In this document: one piece after another, positions 18,274-27,200 of the stretch
How positions within the stretch are numbered: position 1 is the stretch's first letter
How the letters are laid out: every line of letters starts with the position of its first letter
NCBI GenBank assembly: GCA_036405135.1
Contig: DASWYF010000013.1
Coordinates: forward strand, 248,001-312,000
Source: Verrucomicrobiia bacterium
GTDB taxonomy: Bacteria; Verrucomicrobiota; Verrucomicrobiia; Limisphaerales; JAEYXS01
DNA length: 64,000 nucleotides
Direction of reading: 5' to 3'
Notes under the pieces: model-generated
Databases searched by the model: none
What the model saw: only the letters and a program-made list of their open reading frames with translations
What the model was told of the DNA's origin: nothing
Made by a program: the position numbers and the translations under genes

Positions 18274-18794
18274 AGTATGTGAGATTAACTGCGGGTGGGG
18301 TGGTGGATCTGTGGTGCAGCCAACCAGACACGCAATGTCCGATCACCGCGCCGGACCATGTGATGGATGGCTGGCGTCAGCCATTGGAAGAGGGCGGGGA
18401 GTGGCGGTCGCCGGTGAAGTCTATGGAAGATCTCTTTCAGCGGCTGGCGGAACGTCGCTGGGAGGAGGAGACGCGGGGGTGTGTCATCACGTTGGCAGAT
18501 ACGAGGGTGATGATGATGGATACCTCGCGGGAGAACCGGAGCAACATGATGAGCCATTACACGGCGGCGCGGGATGAACTGGTGAAAGCGGCCACGTATT
18601 GGAAGATGCTGGATGGGTGGGCGCTGATGAACCTTGATGAGTTCCGCCAAGTCATCCAGCAGACACACGCTTACGTGCAGAACTGTTTTGCGCGTGAAGG
18701 CGAATTGCAGATGGCCATCGCGGCGGCGGGGGAAGAGACGGAAGCGGTTGAAGCAATGATCGAGGCGTTCTGGCCGGAGGCGGAGGAAGAATGA
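18270..18794 (+). CDS. hypothetical protein, DUF4376-like fibre companion
   Basis: A 174-residue protein translated from a GTG overlapping the preceding fibre gene stop. The central part, RRWEEETRGCVITLADTRV followed by a helical MMSHYTAARDELVKA segment, resembles the C-terminal domain found in tail fibre assembly or fibre-tip proteins (family DUF4376). The tail is acidic. Tight overlap with both neighbours points to a coupled three-gene unit. Confidence 0.45.
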   Translation: MKYVRLTAGGVVDLWCSQPDTQCPITAPDHVMDGWRQPLEEGGEWRSPVKSMEDLFQRLAERRWEEETRGCVITLADTRVMMMDTSRENRSNMMSHYTAARDELVKAATYWKMLDGWALMNLDEFRQVIQQTHAYVQNCFAREGELQMAIAAAGEETEAVEAMIEAFWPEAEEE

Positions 18795-19531
18795 TCTTAG
18801 GTGCGTCCAGTCTAGGGAGTGTGGCGTTGGGTGGTGTCCTTGGGGCGAAGGTCCGCATCAGCAAGGATGTGCAAATCGTTTGTGCGGTGAGGCAGGCAGT
18901 GGAGATGGAGCGTGAGGTGGTGGCGGGAGTGCGTGCGTTGATCAGTCAGGAGCGGGAGATAGTTAGTGATGTGCGGGTGGTGGTACCGGCGGAGAAGGAA
19001 ATCGTTTGTGGGGTGAGGGCAGAGGTTGGAGTGGAGCGAGAGATTGTTACCAGTGTGCGGCAGGTTGTGGCGATTGAGCGGGAGATCGTTTGTACGGTGC
19101 TGGCGTTAGTGAGTCAGGAGCGAGATTTGTTAGTTGGAGTGAGGAGTTTGGTGGGGCGTGACGTGGCGGTGCACTGCGATGTGCGCTCGGCAGTCGCGGT
19201 GGAACGTGAGGTGTTAGTGGCGGTGAGATCCACGGTGCAGCAAGAGCGGGTGGTGCTGGTGATGACGCGAGGCGCGGTGACGCTGAATCGTGAGATCGTG
19301 GTGGCGGTGAGAAAGTTGGTCGGGATCGACCGGGTGATCCTGTGCGATGTCATGGCGGGAGATCCGCCGGTAGTCATCCTGATCGGGAACCAGAAAGGGC
19401 AGAGCAGCCAGGCTGGTGCCGCCACGGTGCGCGCCGTGGTGGTGATGGGGAAGGCGAGTGGTGGAGTGAAGATTTCAGGCGGGAGAGCCAGTGCCCGGGT
19501 GTCGGGCATGACGGGAAAGGCAACGATTTAA
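18791..19531 (+). CDS. protein made of eleven 14-residue repeats
   Basis: Unrecognised 246-residue protein. After a short N-terminus, residues 27-180 form eleven consecutive 14-residue units with pattern (R/K)E(I/V)VxxVRxxVxxE, e.g. REIVCTVLALVSQE and REVLVAVRSTVQQE, with no gaps. The regular alternation of charged and Val/Ile positions would suit a beta-solenoid or a helical rod. The last 50 residues are glycine-, serine- and alanine-rich (GNQKGQSSQAGAATV). It overlaps the upstream gene by four bases and sits in the fibre region, so a virion spike or spacer is a reasonable inference. Confidence 0.65.
   Translation: MILGASSLGSVALGGVLGAKVRISKDVQIVCAVRQAVEMEREVVAGVRALISQEREIVSDVRVVVPAEKEIVCGVRAEVGVEREIVTSVRQVVAIEREIVCTVLALVSQERDLLVGVRSLVGRDVAVHCDVRSAVAVEREVLVAVRSTVQQERVVLVMTRGAVTLNREIVVAVRKLVGIDRVILCDVMAGDPPVVILIGNQKGQSSQAGAATVRAVVVMGKASGGVKISGGRASARVSGMTGKATI
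18869..19330 (+). repeat. eleven in-frame 42-bp coding repeats
   Basis: The repeats are conserved at protein level but diverged in DNA, which argues for old duplication with selection on the protein pattern rather than recent slippage. Confidence 0.8.
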
Positions 19532-19532
19532 T

Positions 19533-20405
19533 ATGGACTCAAACAGCACACTAGACTTTACCATGAAGGTTGGCGACCGCCTGCCGGCAGTCGAAGCCGA
19601 GCTCGCCATCAATGAGAGCGGGGTGAACGGCGGCATGGTGCAGGAAGTGAAATTCGTCTGGCGGCGTCAGGGTCATGAAACCCTGATGGAAGGGACGGCG
19701 GACAAGCTGCAGGAGAATCCGCTGAAGGTGCGTTATGAATGGAAGGTGAACGAGCCGGGCGGTGTGGGAGAATATCAGGGCGAGTGGAAAGTGAAGTTCA
19801 ATGATGATCGCGTGATGACGTTCCGCAACGGGCCAGAGGGCGACCAATTCATCCGTTTCGCCGTCTTGAGAGGAGTGGCGGTGGAAGCGAATGTGACGCC
19901 GATCGACAGTCTCTATGACATGATCCGTCACCTCGCAGGCGACCTGTTCCCGCCGTTCATGTATAAGGACATCGCCTTGCGAACGGCGGTGCAAACGATG
20001 ATCAGCATCAACAAACTGAAAGGTTATTCCCTGACTGCTGACCGCACGGCCATCACGCCGAAGATAGAGAATGGCGATCATCTGGGCCGGTTGCTTTACC
20101 ACACGGTGAAGAGTTTTGTGGATCCCGAGTTTGATGCCTACTCCTACCGGATGCGCTCGATGTCGGAAAGTTTCGGCGGTCGGCGCACGTTCATCCGGGA
20201 ACTGAAGGAGATCCTGCACAAGATGGAAAACGGCTCCATGTTCGGCGGGAGCAAACAGAACCTCGGCACCTGGCTGGTGACGGTGTGCGGCATGGATGTA
20301 TATAGCGCAGGGTTGGTGGAGATGCCGAAGCTGAGCATCCCGGCCACGACGACAGTATTCTCCAGTTGCTGCCACTGCTGCATGAGAGACGGGTTGTGGA
20401 ACTAA
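19533..20405 (+). CDS. putative baseplate-type structural protein
   Basis: A 290-residue protein. Its first 100 residues (DFTMKVGDRLPAVEAEL ... PGGVGEYQGEWKVKFNDDRV) resemble the Ig-like N-terminal domain of BppU-type baseplate proteins, which attach receptor-binding tips. The rest is mainly helical and ends in a cysteine-rich tail (SSCCHCCMRDG). It starts just after the repeat protein and lies five bases before the next gene, consistent with one transcript. Confidence 0.45.
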   Translation: MDSNSTLDFTMKVGDRLPAVEAELAINESGVNGGMVQEVKFVWRRQGHETLMEGTADKLQENPLKVRYEWKVNEPGGVGEYQGEWKVKFNDDRVMTFRNGPEGDQFIRFAVLRGVAVEANVTPIDSLYDMIRHLAGDLFPPFMYKDIALRTAVQTMISINKLKGYSLTADRTAITPKIENGDHLGRLLYHTVKSFVDPEFDAYSYRMRSMSESFGGRRTFIRELKEILHKMENGSMFGGSKQNLGTWLVTVCGMDVYSAGLVEMPKLSIPATTTVFSSCCHCCMRDGLWN

Positions 20406-20409
20406 AGCT

Positions 20410-21324
20410 ATGAGTAACAGCGTTGTATTCACCTTGCTGGAAGCGAAAGTCGCGCTCTACCGGTTGGATGCGGAAGGCCAGCCGTTACTGGCCTATCCGG
20501 TCTGGAGGCTTTCCTCTGCGGAACGATTGCAGATGGTGCAAACGCCGATCGAGGTCGAGACGTGGCCGACCGGCCGGGAGAATCCGCATGTGCGTCTGAC
20601 GGGGATGCGGCATGACATCGATATCGGGCGAGTGTGGGAACTGAACCGGAGCCAGCCATTGGATCTGCCGCTGGATCTGGACGGCCGCTACGTGCTGGTG
20701 ATCGGTTGGACGGAGGAGGGCAAGCGACCGGTGTGGCACTCGAAGACGTACTATGGGGTGACGGAGAAGCGCCGGGAGATAGACCAACGAGCAGAGCGGG
20801 GTGCATTGAAGCCGGACAACGGTTTTCATTTCCGGGCAGAATCCATGGTGCCGAACGGTGGGGCAGGCATCTTCAATTTTCCCGAGCCGACGCTGCCGCC
20901 ATTGTATGTGCAGTGGGTCAATGGGTCAGAGAGCCTGCGGCTGTTCGAGTACAATCCGACGACGAAGACATTCAGCGAAAGCCAGACCGGACTGGCGACG
21001 GGCCGGGCGAGCATCGGCAATGCGCCGTTCAACGTACAGATCCAAAGCACGCAAGCGTGGTGGGTGGCAGACGGGGTGCTGACCTGTCACGATCTGGTGG
21101 AGGATGCGGGTATCGCGCCCAGCGAGAAGCCACGGCTGGAGTTCTGGCGTGGAACGCGAAGACTGGCGACCGTGGGCAAGGCGGGCTTGGTGCGGGTATT
21201 CGAGCTGACGGAGGCGACGCCTTCAGCCAGCGCGAGCAAGTTCCAATTCCTTGCGGCAGGCTCGACGCTGGCGGCGACGCTGGGCGAGGAAGGCTTGACG
21301 GCGAATTCCATCGCAGAAATCTGA
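20410..21324 (+). CDS. hypothetical virion protein (304 aa)
   Basis: Not recognised. Beta-rich throughout, with tryptophan-containing strands (YPVWRLSSAERL; YVLVIGWTEEGKRPVWHSKTYYGV; PPLYVQWVNGSESLRLFEYN) that suggest carbohydrate-binding or Ig-like modules. It is the last gene before an operator-like box pair and rlpA. Position at the end of the fibre cluster suggests a tail accessory protein. Confidence 0.45.
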   Translation: MSNSVVFTLLEAKVALYRLDAEGQPLLAYPVWRLSSAERLQMVQTPIEVETWPTGRENPHVRLTGMRHDIDIGRVWELNRSQPLDLPLDLDGRYVLVIGWTEEGKRPVWHSKTYYGVTEKRREIDQRAERGALKPDNGFHFRAESMVPNGGAGIFNFPEPTLPPLYVQWVNGSESLRLFEYNPTTKTFSESQTGLATGRASIGNAPFNVQIQSTQAWWVADGVLTCHDLVEDAGIAPSEKPRLEFWRGTRRLATVGKAGLVRVFELTEATPSASASKFQFLAAGSTLAATLGEEGLTANSIAEI

Positions 21325-21363
21325 CACGCCGCCGTTTTAGCAGACGGTTTCCTCTTGTTGATT

Positions 21364-21393
21364 CCATAAAAAATAGTAGCCTATATAAAAGTG
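21364..21393 (+). promoter_or_regulatory. paired boxes overlapping the rlpA start
   Basis: CCATAAAAAATAG at 21364-21376 and a weaker CTATATAAAAGTG at 21381-21393, 17 bp apart. The linker is TAGC, without TTGAC. The second box includes the proposed GTG start codon. Confidence 0.6.
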
Positions 21394-21735
21394 AAATTGA
21401 TTTTCACCATCATGCTGTTGCTGGCTGGCTGCCTAAATGGGGCAGTTCCGTCTGTGGGTCTGGCCTCGTGGTATGGTGAGGATCATCGCGGCAAGCTGAT
21501 GGCGAACGGTCGTCCGTTCAACCCGGATGCGATGACCTGTGCGAGCTGGCATTATCCTTTGGGAACGCGACTGAAAGTGAGGTCGGGAACGCGACAGGTC
21601 ATCGTGACGGTGACCGATCGCGGGCCGAACAGGCGTTTCAAGAAACGCATCATCGATCTGAGCCGGGCGTCCTTTGCCCGACTGGCTCCGTTGAGCCGAG
21701 GCTTGACCCAAGTGAACGTGGAGAGACTGCCATGA
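21391..21735 (+). CDS. RlpA-like lipoprotein, double-psi beta-barrel (cell-wall lysis candidate)
   Basis: A 114-residue RlpA family protein; bacterial RlpA is a septal lytic transglycosylase acting on denuded peptidoglycan. Residues 1-14 form a lipoprotein signal with lipobox LAGC. The core has ASWYGEDHRGKLMANGRPF at 25-43, YPLGTRLKV at 55-63 and VTVTDRGPNRRFKKRIIDLS at 72-91, including the conserved Asp76. The family's SPOR domain is absent. In a phage this could act in lysis or in wall entry. No Shine-Dalgarno precedes the GTG; ATG at 21412 is the alternative. Confidence 0.8.
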   Translation: MKLIFTIMLLLAGCLNGAVPSVGLASWYGEDHRGKLMANGRPFNPDAMTCASWHYPLGTRLKVRSGTRQVIVTVTDRGPNRRFKKRIIDLSRASFARLAPLSRGLTQVNVERLP

Positions 21736-22139
21736 TACCCAGCCGGATCGGATTCATCCAAGCGCGTCAGCCTATGCACGTCGAGCAGAAGGGTGTGGAG
21801 ATCGTGGTGACGTGGACGGATAACACGGGGTTGAGTTACAATCCGGGAACGGGCGGATACACGGGTGAAGGGGCGCCTAAGCGGGCGAATGTGAAAGGGT
21901 TGGTCCATTTTGTGACGGCACGTTCGGTCTTGCGGCAGTTTGAAGAGATCCAAGGCGGAGACATCATCTTGGATACTTGGGGCAAGCTGGCGTGTGAGGG
22001 GCATCAAGAGATCAAGCTGACGATCGACGGCGAGATCTGGGTGATGAAGGAGCTTTCGAACAAAGCGGCGGCGATGTGGGATACGTTGCGGGGTGATGGG
22101 AAAGGGTATCGCACCTATTTGCTCAGGCGCGAGACATGA
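21732..22139 (+). CDS. putative head-tail connector or head completion protein
   Basis: A 135-residue protein whose position before the tail terminator- and chaperone-type genes fits a head completion or neck protein. It is beta-rich with DNTGLSYNPGTGGYTGEGAP near residue 30, then GDIILDTWGKLACEGHQEI and a C-terminal helix. Overlaps rlpA and the next gene by four bases each. No specific motif. Confidence 0.4.
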   Translation: MIPSRIGFIQARQPMHVEQKGVEIVVTWTDNTGLSYNPGTGGYTGEGAPKRANVKGLVHFVTARSVLRQFEEIQGGDIILDTWGKLACEGHQEIKLTIDGEIWVMKELSNKAAAMWDTLRGDGKGYRTYLLRRET

Positions 22140-22873
22140 TCAAGAGCAACGTCAAAGCGGTGATCCGCCGGCTGGAGAATTTTCAGAGCGGGTTTCCGGC
22201 GGCGGTGGAGCGGACGATCAATCCGAAGGCGTGGCAGCAGGCGCTGGGACGGCATGCGAGGATGGCGATGGAAGCCGTGGCTTTGCCGCATGAGATGCGA
22301 TTTTTGCCGGGGATAGAAAGCACGCTGGTGGGCAAGTCGGTGGCGAAGGGTGTGGTCTGGCAGTTATCGAATCCAGATCCCGCGGGCGGGACAGTGCCGG
22401 ATCTGGAAGAGGCACGGTCATTGGTGAAGGGCGGGCATTTCCGCAAGGGCAACCGGGCGCAGGCGGCGGAGATGCAACGGAGAAGCCAGCAGGTGGAACG
22501 GGTGCGGCTGGCGGTGCGGGAGTTTGTGGCAGCGCCGGAGAGTGAAGGCGGCAAACGGCGCAAGGCGATCGACGCGGGGTTGACGGATGAAGAACTGGCC
22601 GACCGGCTGGAATGGATCATGGGCATCCATCCGGGGCAGAAGGCAAAGCATCGGACGGACAAGATGGAATCGGCAGGTGACAGCCTGCAAGCGGCGGTGG
22701 AGCGGTGGATGATGGAGCAGTATGGCGGGGAAGGGTTGACGCCGGACCGGGCGAAGGTGCTGTTTCAGGCGGTGGCACTGGTATGGCGGCAGTTCTATCT
22801 GGATGCGTTACCGGTGAGATTGCGGCAGGAACTGCGGAAGTTGTGGAAAGATGCGGGCGAAACACTTTTATAA
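22136..22873 (+). CDS. hypothetical protein (245 aa) in connector region
   Basis: Helical, arginine- and alanine-rich protein of unknown function. Its place between connector- and terminator-type genes and its basic start (MIKSNVKAVIRRLENF) resemble HK97 gp10-like neck proteins, though it is longer than those (about 150 residues). No enzyme signature visible. Confidence 0.4.
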   Translation: MIKSNVKAVIRRLENFQSGFPAAVERTINPKAWQQALGRHARMAMEAVALPHEMRFLPGIESTLVGKSVAKGVVWQLSNPDPAGGTVPDLEEARSLVKGGHFRKGNRAQAAEMQRRSQQVERVRLAVREFVAAPESEGGKRRKAIDAGLTDEELADRLEWIMGIHPGQKAKHRTDKMESAGDSLQAAVERWMMEQYGGEGLTPDRAKVLFQAVALVWRQFYLDALPVRLRQELRKLWKDAGETLL

Positions 22874-22879
22874 GCGGAC

Positions 22880-23380
22880 ATGTCATTAAACGCGAACAGC
22901 ATCAGTGCGGAGCAGGTGGAAAGCTCGAGCAAAACCATTCTGGCGGAATGGTTGAGCCGTTGGTTCACCGGGCAGAGCCAGGTGTTGAGTGGCAAGGAAA
23001 TCCAGTTTCCGCTGGCGGAAGTGGAGTTCGACCAAGGGCCTTCGCAATCGCCCCCGAGCAGCAAGACATTGATCCGGGTGCGGGCAGTGAGTCTGTGGGA
23101 TGAGTCCATGGACAGCGAGCAGGGGCGGGTGAAGCATGATCATGTGCGGATGATCTTCGTGGCGAAAGCATCGGGTGAAAAAGCGCGGGAGCGTTCGCAG
23201 AAGGTCGGGGAATTGCTGCACTGGTTGTTGAACAACCCCTCGGCCACGGTGGATCTGGCGGAGAAGGGCATCTTCGATATCGACCCGATGAAGGCAGAGC
23301 CGCTGGCCAGCACGGATCATTACCAATACATGGTGCAGGCGAAGATGTGTTTGCAGTATGAGGTGGTGTTCCGCACCTAG
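22880..23380 (+). CDS. putative tail terminator-like protein
   Basis: A 166-residue protein two genes before the tape measure. The alternating beta-alpha pattern (TLIRVRAVSLWDES; DHVRMIFVAKASGEKARERSQKVGELLHWLL in two parts) resembles small minor tail proteins of the lambda gpU type that cap the finished tail. Call is from position and fold impression only. Confidence 0.4.
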   Translation: MSLNANSISAEQVESSSKTILAEWLSRWFTGQSQVLSGKEIQFPLAEVEFDQGPSQSPPSSKTLIRVRAVSLWDESMDSEQGRVKHDHVRMIFVAKASGEKARERSQKVGELLHWLLNNPSATVDLAEKGIFDIDPMKAEPLASTDHYQYMVQAKMCLQYEVVFRT

Positions 23381-23409
23381 AATTTCAGGGGAGAAGCGAG
23401 CGGGATTTT

Positions 23410-23880
23410 ATGAAGAAGAAAGCGCCGAATACAAAAGAGCCAGAGTTAAAAGTGATCAGCATCGCGAGCATCGATGATCTGGACAAAATGTTGCGCGAGC
23501 CGATCCATGTGAAGTTTCCTTTGGGCGGCGGGCTGGTGGACATCGAATGCTTCCGGTTGAGGCCGGTGGAAGCGCAGCAGATCGAGCGCATCTTGAACGG
23601 AGCGTTGCCGCCGTTGGTGGATGATGGCGATGGGAAGAGCCACTACGACATCACCGATCCTGAATACCTGGACAGGAAGGCAAAGGCGCAGAACGAAGCG
23701 CGGGCGCTGACGGTCTATCTCGCGTGCCCATTATATCAGGCAAAGTTTCCGGGGTTGAAATCGCCGCAGGAAATCGCGGAGAAGGTGAACAGCCTGCTGA
23801 CGGAAGAAGTGCTGCGGCTTATCGCCAACACGGTATCCTCGGAGAATGGACTGGTGCCGAGGATGGCGAATTTTTTTTAG
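23410..23880 (+). CDS. tail assembly chaperone, short form (G-like)
   Basis: A 156-residue protein directly upstream of the tape measure, matching the lambda G position. It is soluble and mixed alpha-beta, ending MANFF at a run of eight T residues. It would coat the tape measure during tail assembly. The gene ends at a perfect slippery heptamer, and the -1 frame stays open for another 99 codons, so a second, longer product is expected. Confidence 0.75.
   Translation: MKKKAPNTKEPELKVISIASIDDLDKMLREPIHVKFPLGGGLVDIECFRLRPVEAQQIERILNGALPPLVDDGDGKSHYDITDPEYLDRKAKAQNEARALTVYLACPLYQAKFPGLKSPQEIAEKVNSLLTEEVLRLIANTVSSENGLVPRMANFF
23871..23877 (+). other. programmed -1 frameshift site (T TTT TTT)
   Basis: The zero frame reads AAT TTT TTT TAG, so T TTT TTT allows tandem slippage and the stop lies immediately afterwards. 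After slipping, reading continues TTA GAC GGC. Position, direction and frame match the G-GT frameshift of siphovirus tail chaperones. Confidence 0.85.
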
Positions 23881-24176
23881 ACGGCCGCCTGCCGAAAATA
23901 CTCAAGGACTGGCAGCCTGCTAAAGAAGAGTGGTCGGACGGATTGCCTGCGCCGGACTGGGAATACTCCGAGATGGAGACGGCGAAGGCATTCGGCATTT
24001 CGTGGACGGAATGGAAAACACTGCCGGTGCATGACCGGGCGAGGATGCTGGCCCATGAGATCGAAGCATCCAAGCGAGAATGGTATCGTTACGAGAAGCA
24101 GAAGGAGAAGCAGGACGGGCAGAAGGACGGGGACAATGACAGTTACCGCTCCATGCGTGAGAGGTTCGGCTGGTAG
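23877..24176 (+). CDS. T-domain of tail assembly chaperone made by -1 frameshift (GT-like fusion)
   Basis: This segment has no good independent start. Read after the slip it gives LDGRLPKILKDW and then about 90 more residues, ending RSMRERFGW. It adds about 99 residues to the 156-residue chaperone, for a fusion of about 255 residues. Residues include AFGISWTEWKTLPVHDRARMLAHE (read in parts), a helical, tryptophan-containing region, then a lysine-glutamine-rich charged tail, as in GT proteins that bind tape measure and recruit tail tube subunits. It is 35 bases before the tape measure start. Confidence 0.8.
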   Translation, partial: LDGRLPKILKDWQPAKEEWSDGLPAPDWEYSEMETAKAFGISWTEWKTLPVHDRARMLAHEIEASKREWYRYEKQKEKQDGQKDGDNDSYRSMRERFGW

Positions 24177-24211
24177 TGTGTGGTGATGGTGGGAGGGGAT
24201 TCTGAGGATAT

Positions 24212-27200
24212 GTGGGTGCGCAGTTACTGGAAAAGCTGACATTTGAGGTCGAGTTACCGAGGACCACGGGAGGGTTCAAAGGTTTACTGGAAGAATTGCG
24301 GGCGATCGACACGGCCCTTGCAAGTCTCCAGATGCGTTTTAGCGGACTGTCCCAGCCGGGATTCTTCCGCAAGAGCGCCCGTCAGATCGAAAAGGAACTG
24401 AAGGCATTCCAGCAGACGATCTCGAAATCTTCTCCGCAGGACATCGGCAAGTATCTGGGCTTCGATGATCAGACCCTTAAGAATTTCTTTGGCAAGGCGG
24501 AGGTGGCGCGGGCGGGTTACTTCAAGAATTCACGGGCGGCGGCGGGTGAGTTCGCCAAGCTGAGCAAGGAAGCGAGCAAGAATGCGGATGTCACGGCCCA
24601 AGCCTTCGCCAGTTTTTTGAACGGTGGCACTGGGCGGGTGGCGGGCCAGATACCGGTCGCGGCAGTCGCTGAAATCAAGACGGCGCAGGTGAACGGAATC
24701 GTGCCGTTGATCGTGCCTGCCAGCCAGGTCAAAGCGGTGCTGGAAGGGGCGGTGACATTGACCATTCCCGCCAGTGCGGTGCAGGGCGTGGCGAAGGGTG
24801 GCACCGCAGGAGCGGCTGCTTCAGGTGCAGGTGTGACGGCGACCGGCGGAAAGGTTCCGAAAGCGGGCAAGAGCAACAGCCCGTCTGCTGCGGAGATCGA
24901 ACGCTTCACCACGACGAACAAGAAGGGCACGACGACCGCCATCACCAAGGCGTTGAATCCGTTTGATACGGAAACAGTCGTCACAAATCCGAAGGGAGGA
25001 GAGACAGTCATCCGGCGGCAGCAACGCGGTAAGGAACTGGTGCAGGGCGTGAACGACCGGCTGGCGGAAACGCGATCGCGGATGGGGCAGGAAATGGATT
25101 CTGGTTTCACCGGCAGGCGTTCGGCGGATCTCAAGAGGCGGGCGGATCTGCTGACCAAGGCGGCGGCGGATGTCGAAGCCATCCTCAATGACAGCAAGAA
25201 AGATCTCGAGGCCATCAAGCAGAAGCGGGTGGTGCGGCAGCTAGAGAACCGGGTGGGCAGCTTGAAAGCGCAGGCGGCGAAGGCGCAAGAGCAGTCGGCC
25301 CAAGCGGCATTGGCCGAGGCGACCACGGCAGCGAAGGCGATGGCTCCGGTCTACCGGGCAGGTGAACGTACGCGCAAGCAGATCGAAAAGGACCGGCTGA
25401 AAACCGAGGCCGCGGATGAGAAGGCGAAGGAAGCTTTGCGCAACCAGCAGAACACGGTGCTGCATGGGGCGACGTCGCAGGCGTTGATGGATGGGGCGCT
25501 GACTTACGGATATACGCAGAAATCGCAGACACAAAGGACGCGGGTTTCGAACAAAGGAAATCCGATCAATGTGGTTTCCACCGTGATGGAGAAGGAGGAG
25601 GGCGGGAAGAAGCTGACGAAGACGCTGGTGCAGGAATACGACCAAGCGGGCAAGCTGCTGAAGACCAGTCTCACCGACACCACGAAGGCGTTGAAGGATG
25701 TGCACGACTCGGCCAGTGCGGCGGGCCGTGGGTTTGTGCAGAACACAGCGAACGTGACGTTGTGGGCGGCGAGCGTGGCCACGCTGTACGGTTCACTGAA
25801 TCTGCTGAAGACCAGCCTCAGCAGTGTGATCGATATCGGATTGCAGACGGCGCGACTCGACCAGGTGTTCCAAGGCGTGGGTGGTTCGGCCCGGCAGTTG
25901 CGGGATGATGTGCTGCGACTGGCGGCAGCGGAGGGAAGATCTTCGGAAGAAGCCATCCAGAGCGCGATATCGTGGAGCCGTCTAGGATTGACGCGGGCAC
26001 AGGTGAATGAAGCGGTGCGTGTTTCCCTGATCGCGGCGAACGTGGCGGAACTGGATGCGGCGGAGGCGACGAACCGGTTGCAGGCGATCTACATGGCGTA
26101 TGGCCTGACGGTCGGACAGTTGGCCGGTGTGCTGGGCCAGTTGAACGAAGTTTCCAATACGTTCAACGTCACCAACCGTGATCTCCTCGATGGTATCTCG
26201 AAGACGGTGGGTGTGGCGAAACAGGCGGGACTCGGACTGAGTGAACTTATCGGCATCGTGGGTGCGACGGCGGGTTCCACGGGGCAGAGCGGTGCGAACA
26301 TCGGTAACGCGGTGAAGTCCATCATCACCCAGCTCTCCAATCCGGACATCCAGAAATTCCTGCGTCATGAATTCAAACTGGAGACGACGGAGAGCGGCGG
26401 GTCGGAACTGAAGAACATGAGCAAGGTGCTGGCCGACCTGTTCGTGTCCTACCAGAAGATGACGGACATCGAGCGGCAATGGCTGCTGGTAAAAGTGGCG
26501 GGCCGTCACCAGTCCAGCCGCATGGCGTCCATGCTGGATTCCTACATCCGGGCGCAGACGCTGGCGATCAACGCGCAGTTGAACCTGAACAGCGCCGAGG
26601 AGGAAAACGCCAAGATCAAATCCACATTGGCGGCGCAGTTGAAAAACATCTCGACGGAATGGGACCGGCTCATCTCCAAGCAGGGCGAGAACGGAGCGGT
26701 GCGGATGATGAGCGAGATGGCGCAAGCCTTCAGCAATGTGCTTTCCGTTCTGAACAGTGATTTCGGCAGCAAGGCATTGACGGCCATCGCCGTGCTGCTG
26801 GCGGTCATCACGGCGCGTTTGATCCTGACGGCGGTGAACATGATGAGAGCAGGGACGGCCACGGGTTATATGGCCACCACGGCGCGCCAACTCGCGGGAG
26901 CGTATCAGCAATTGAATGCCGTGATGGACCTGACCATCGCCCGGTTGCACGCCTCGCCGGGGTTGTGGGGGCGGATGAAAGCCTCCGCACTGTCGGCGAT
27001 CGGAGCGATCAAAGGTGCGTTTTTGTTCATGTGGAAATCATTGCAGGTGGCACTGGTGGGATTCATCACGATGCTGCCGCAGATGGCGGTATTCGCGGCG
27101 GGATTGTGGGCGTGGAACCGGGGGATGGATGCGATCGGCAGAAGCAGCGAGGCGGCAGAGCGCAAGCTGGCGGGCTTCAATGCCGAGGCAGAGCGGGCGG

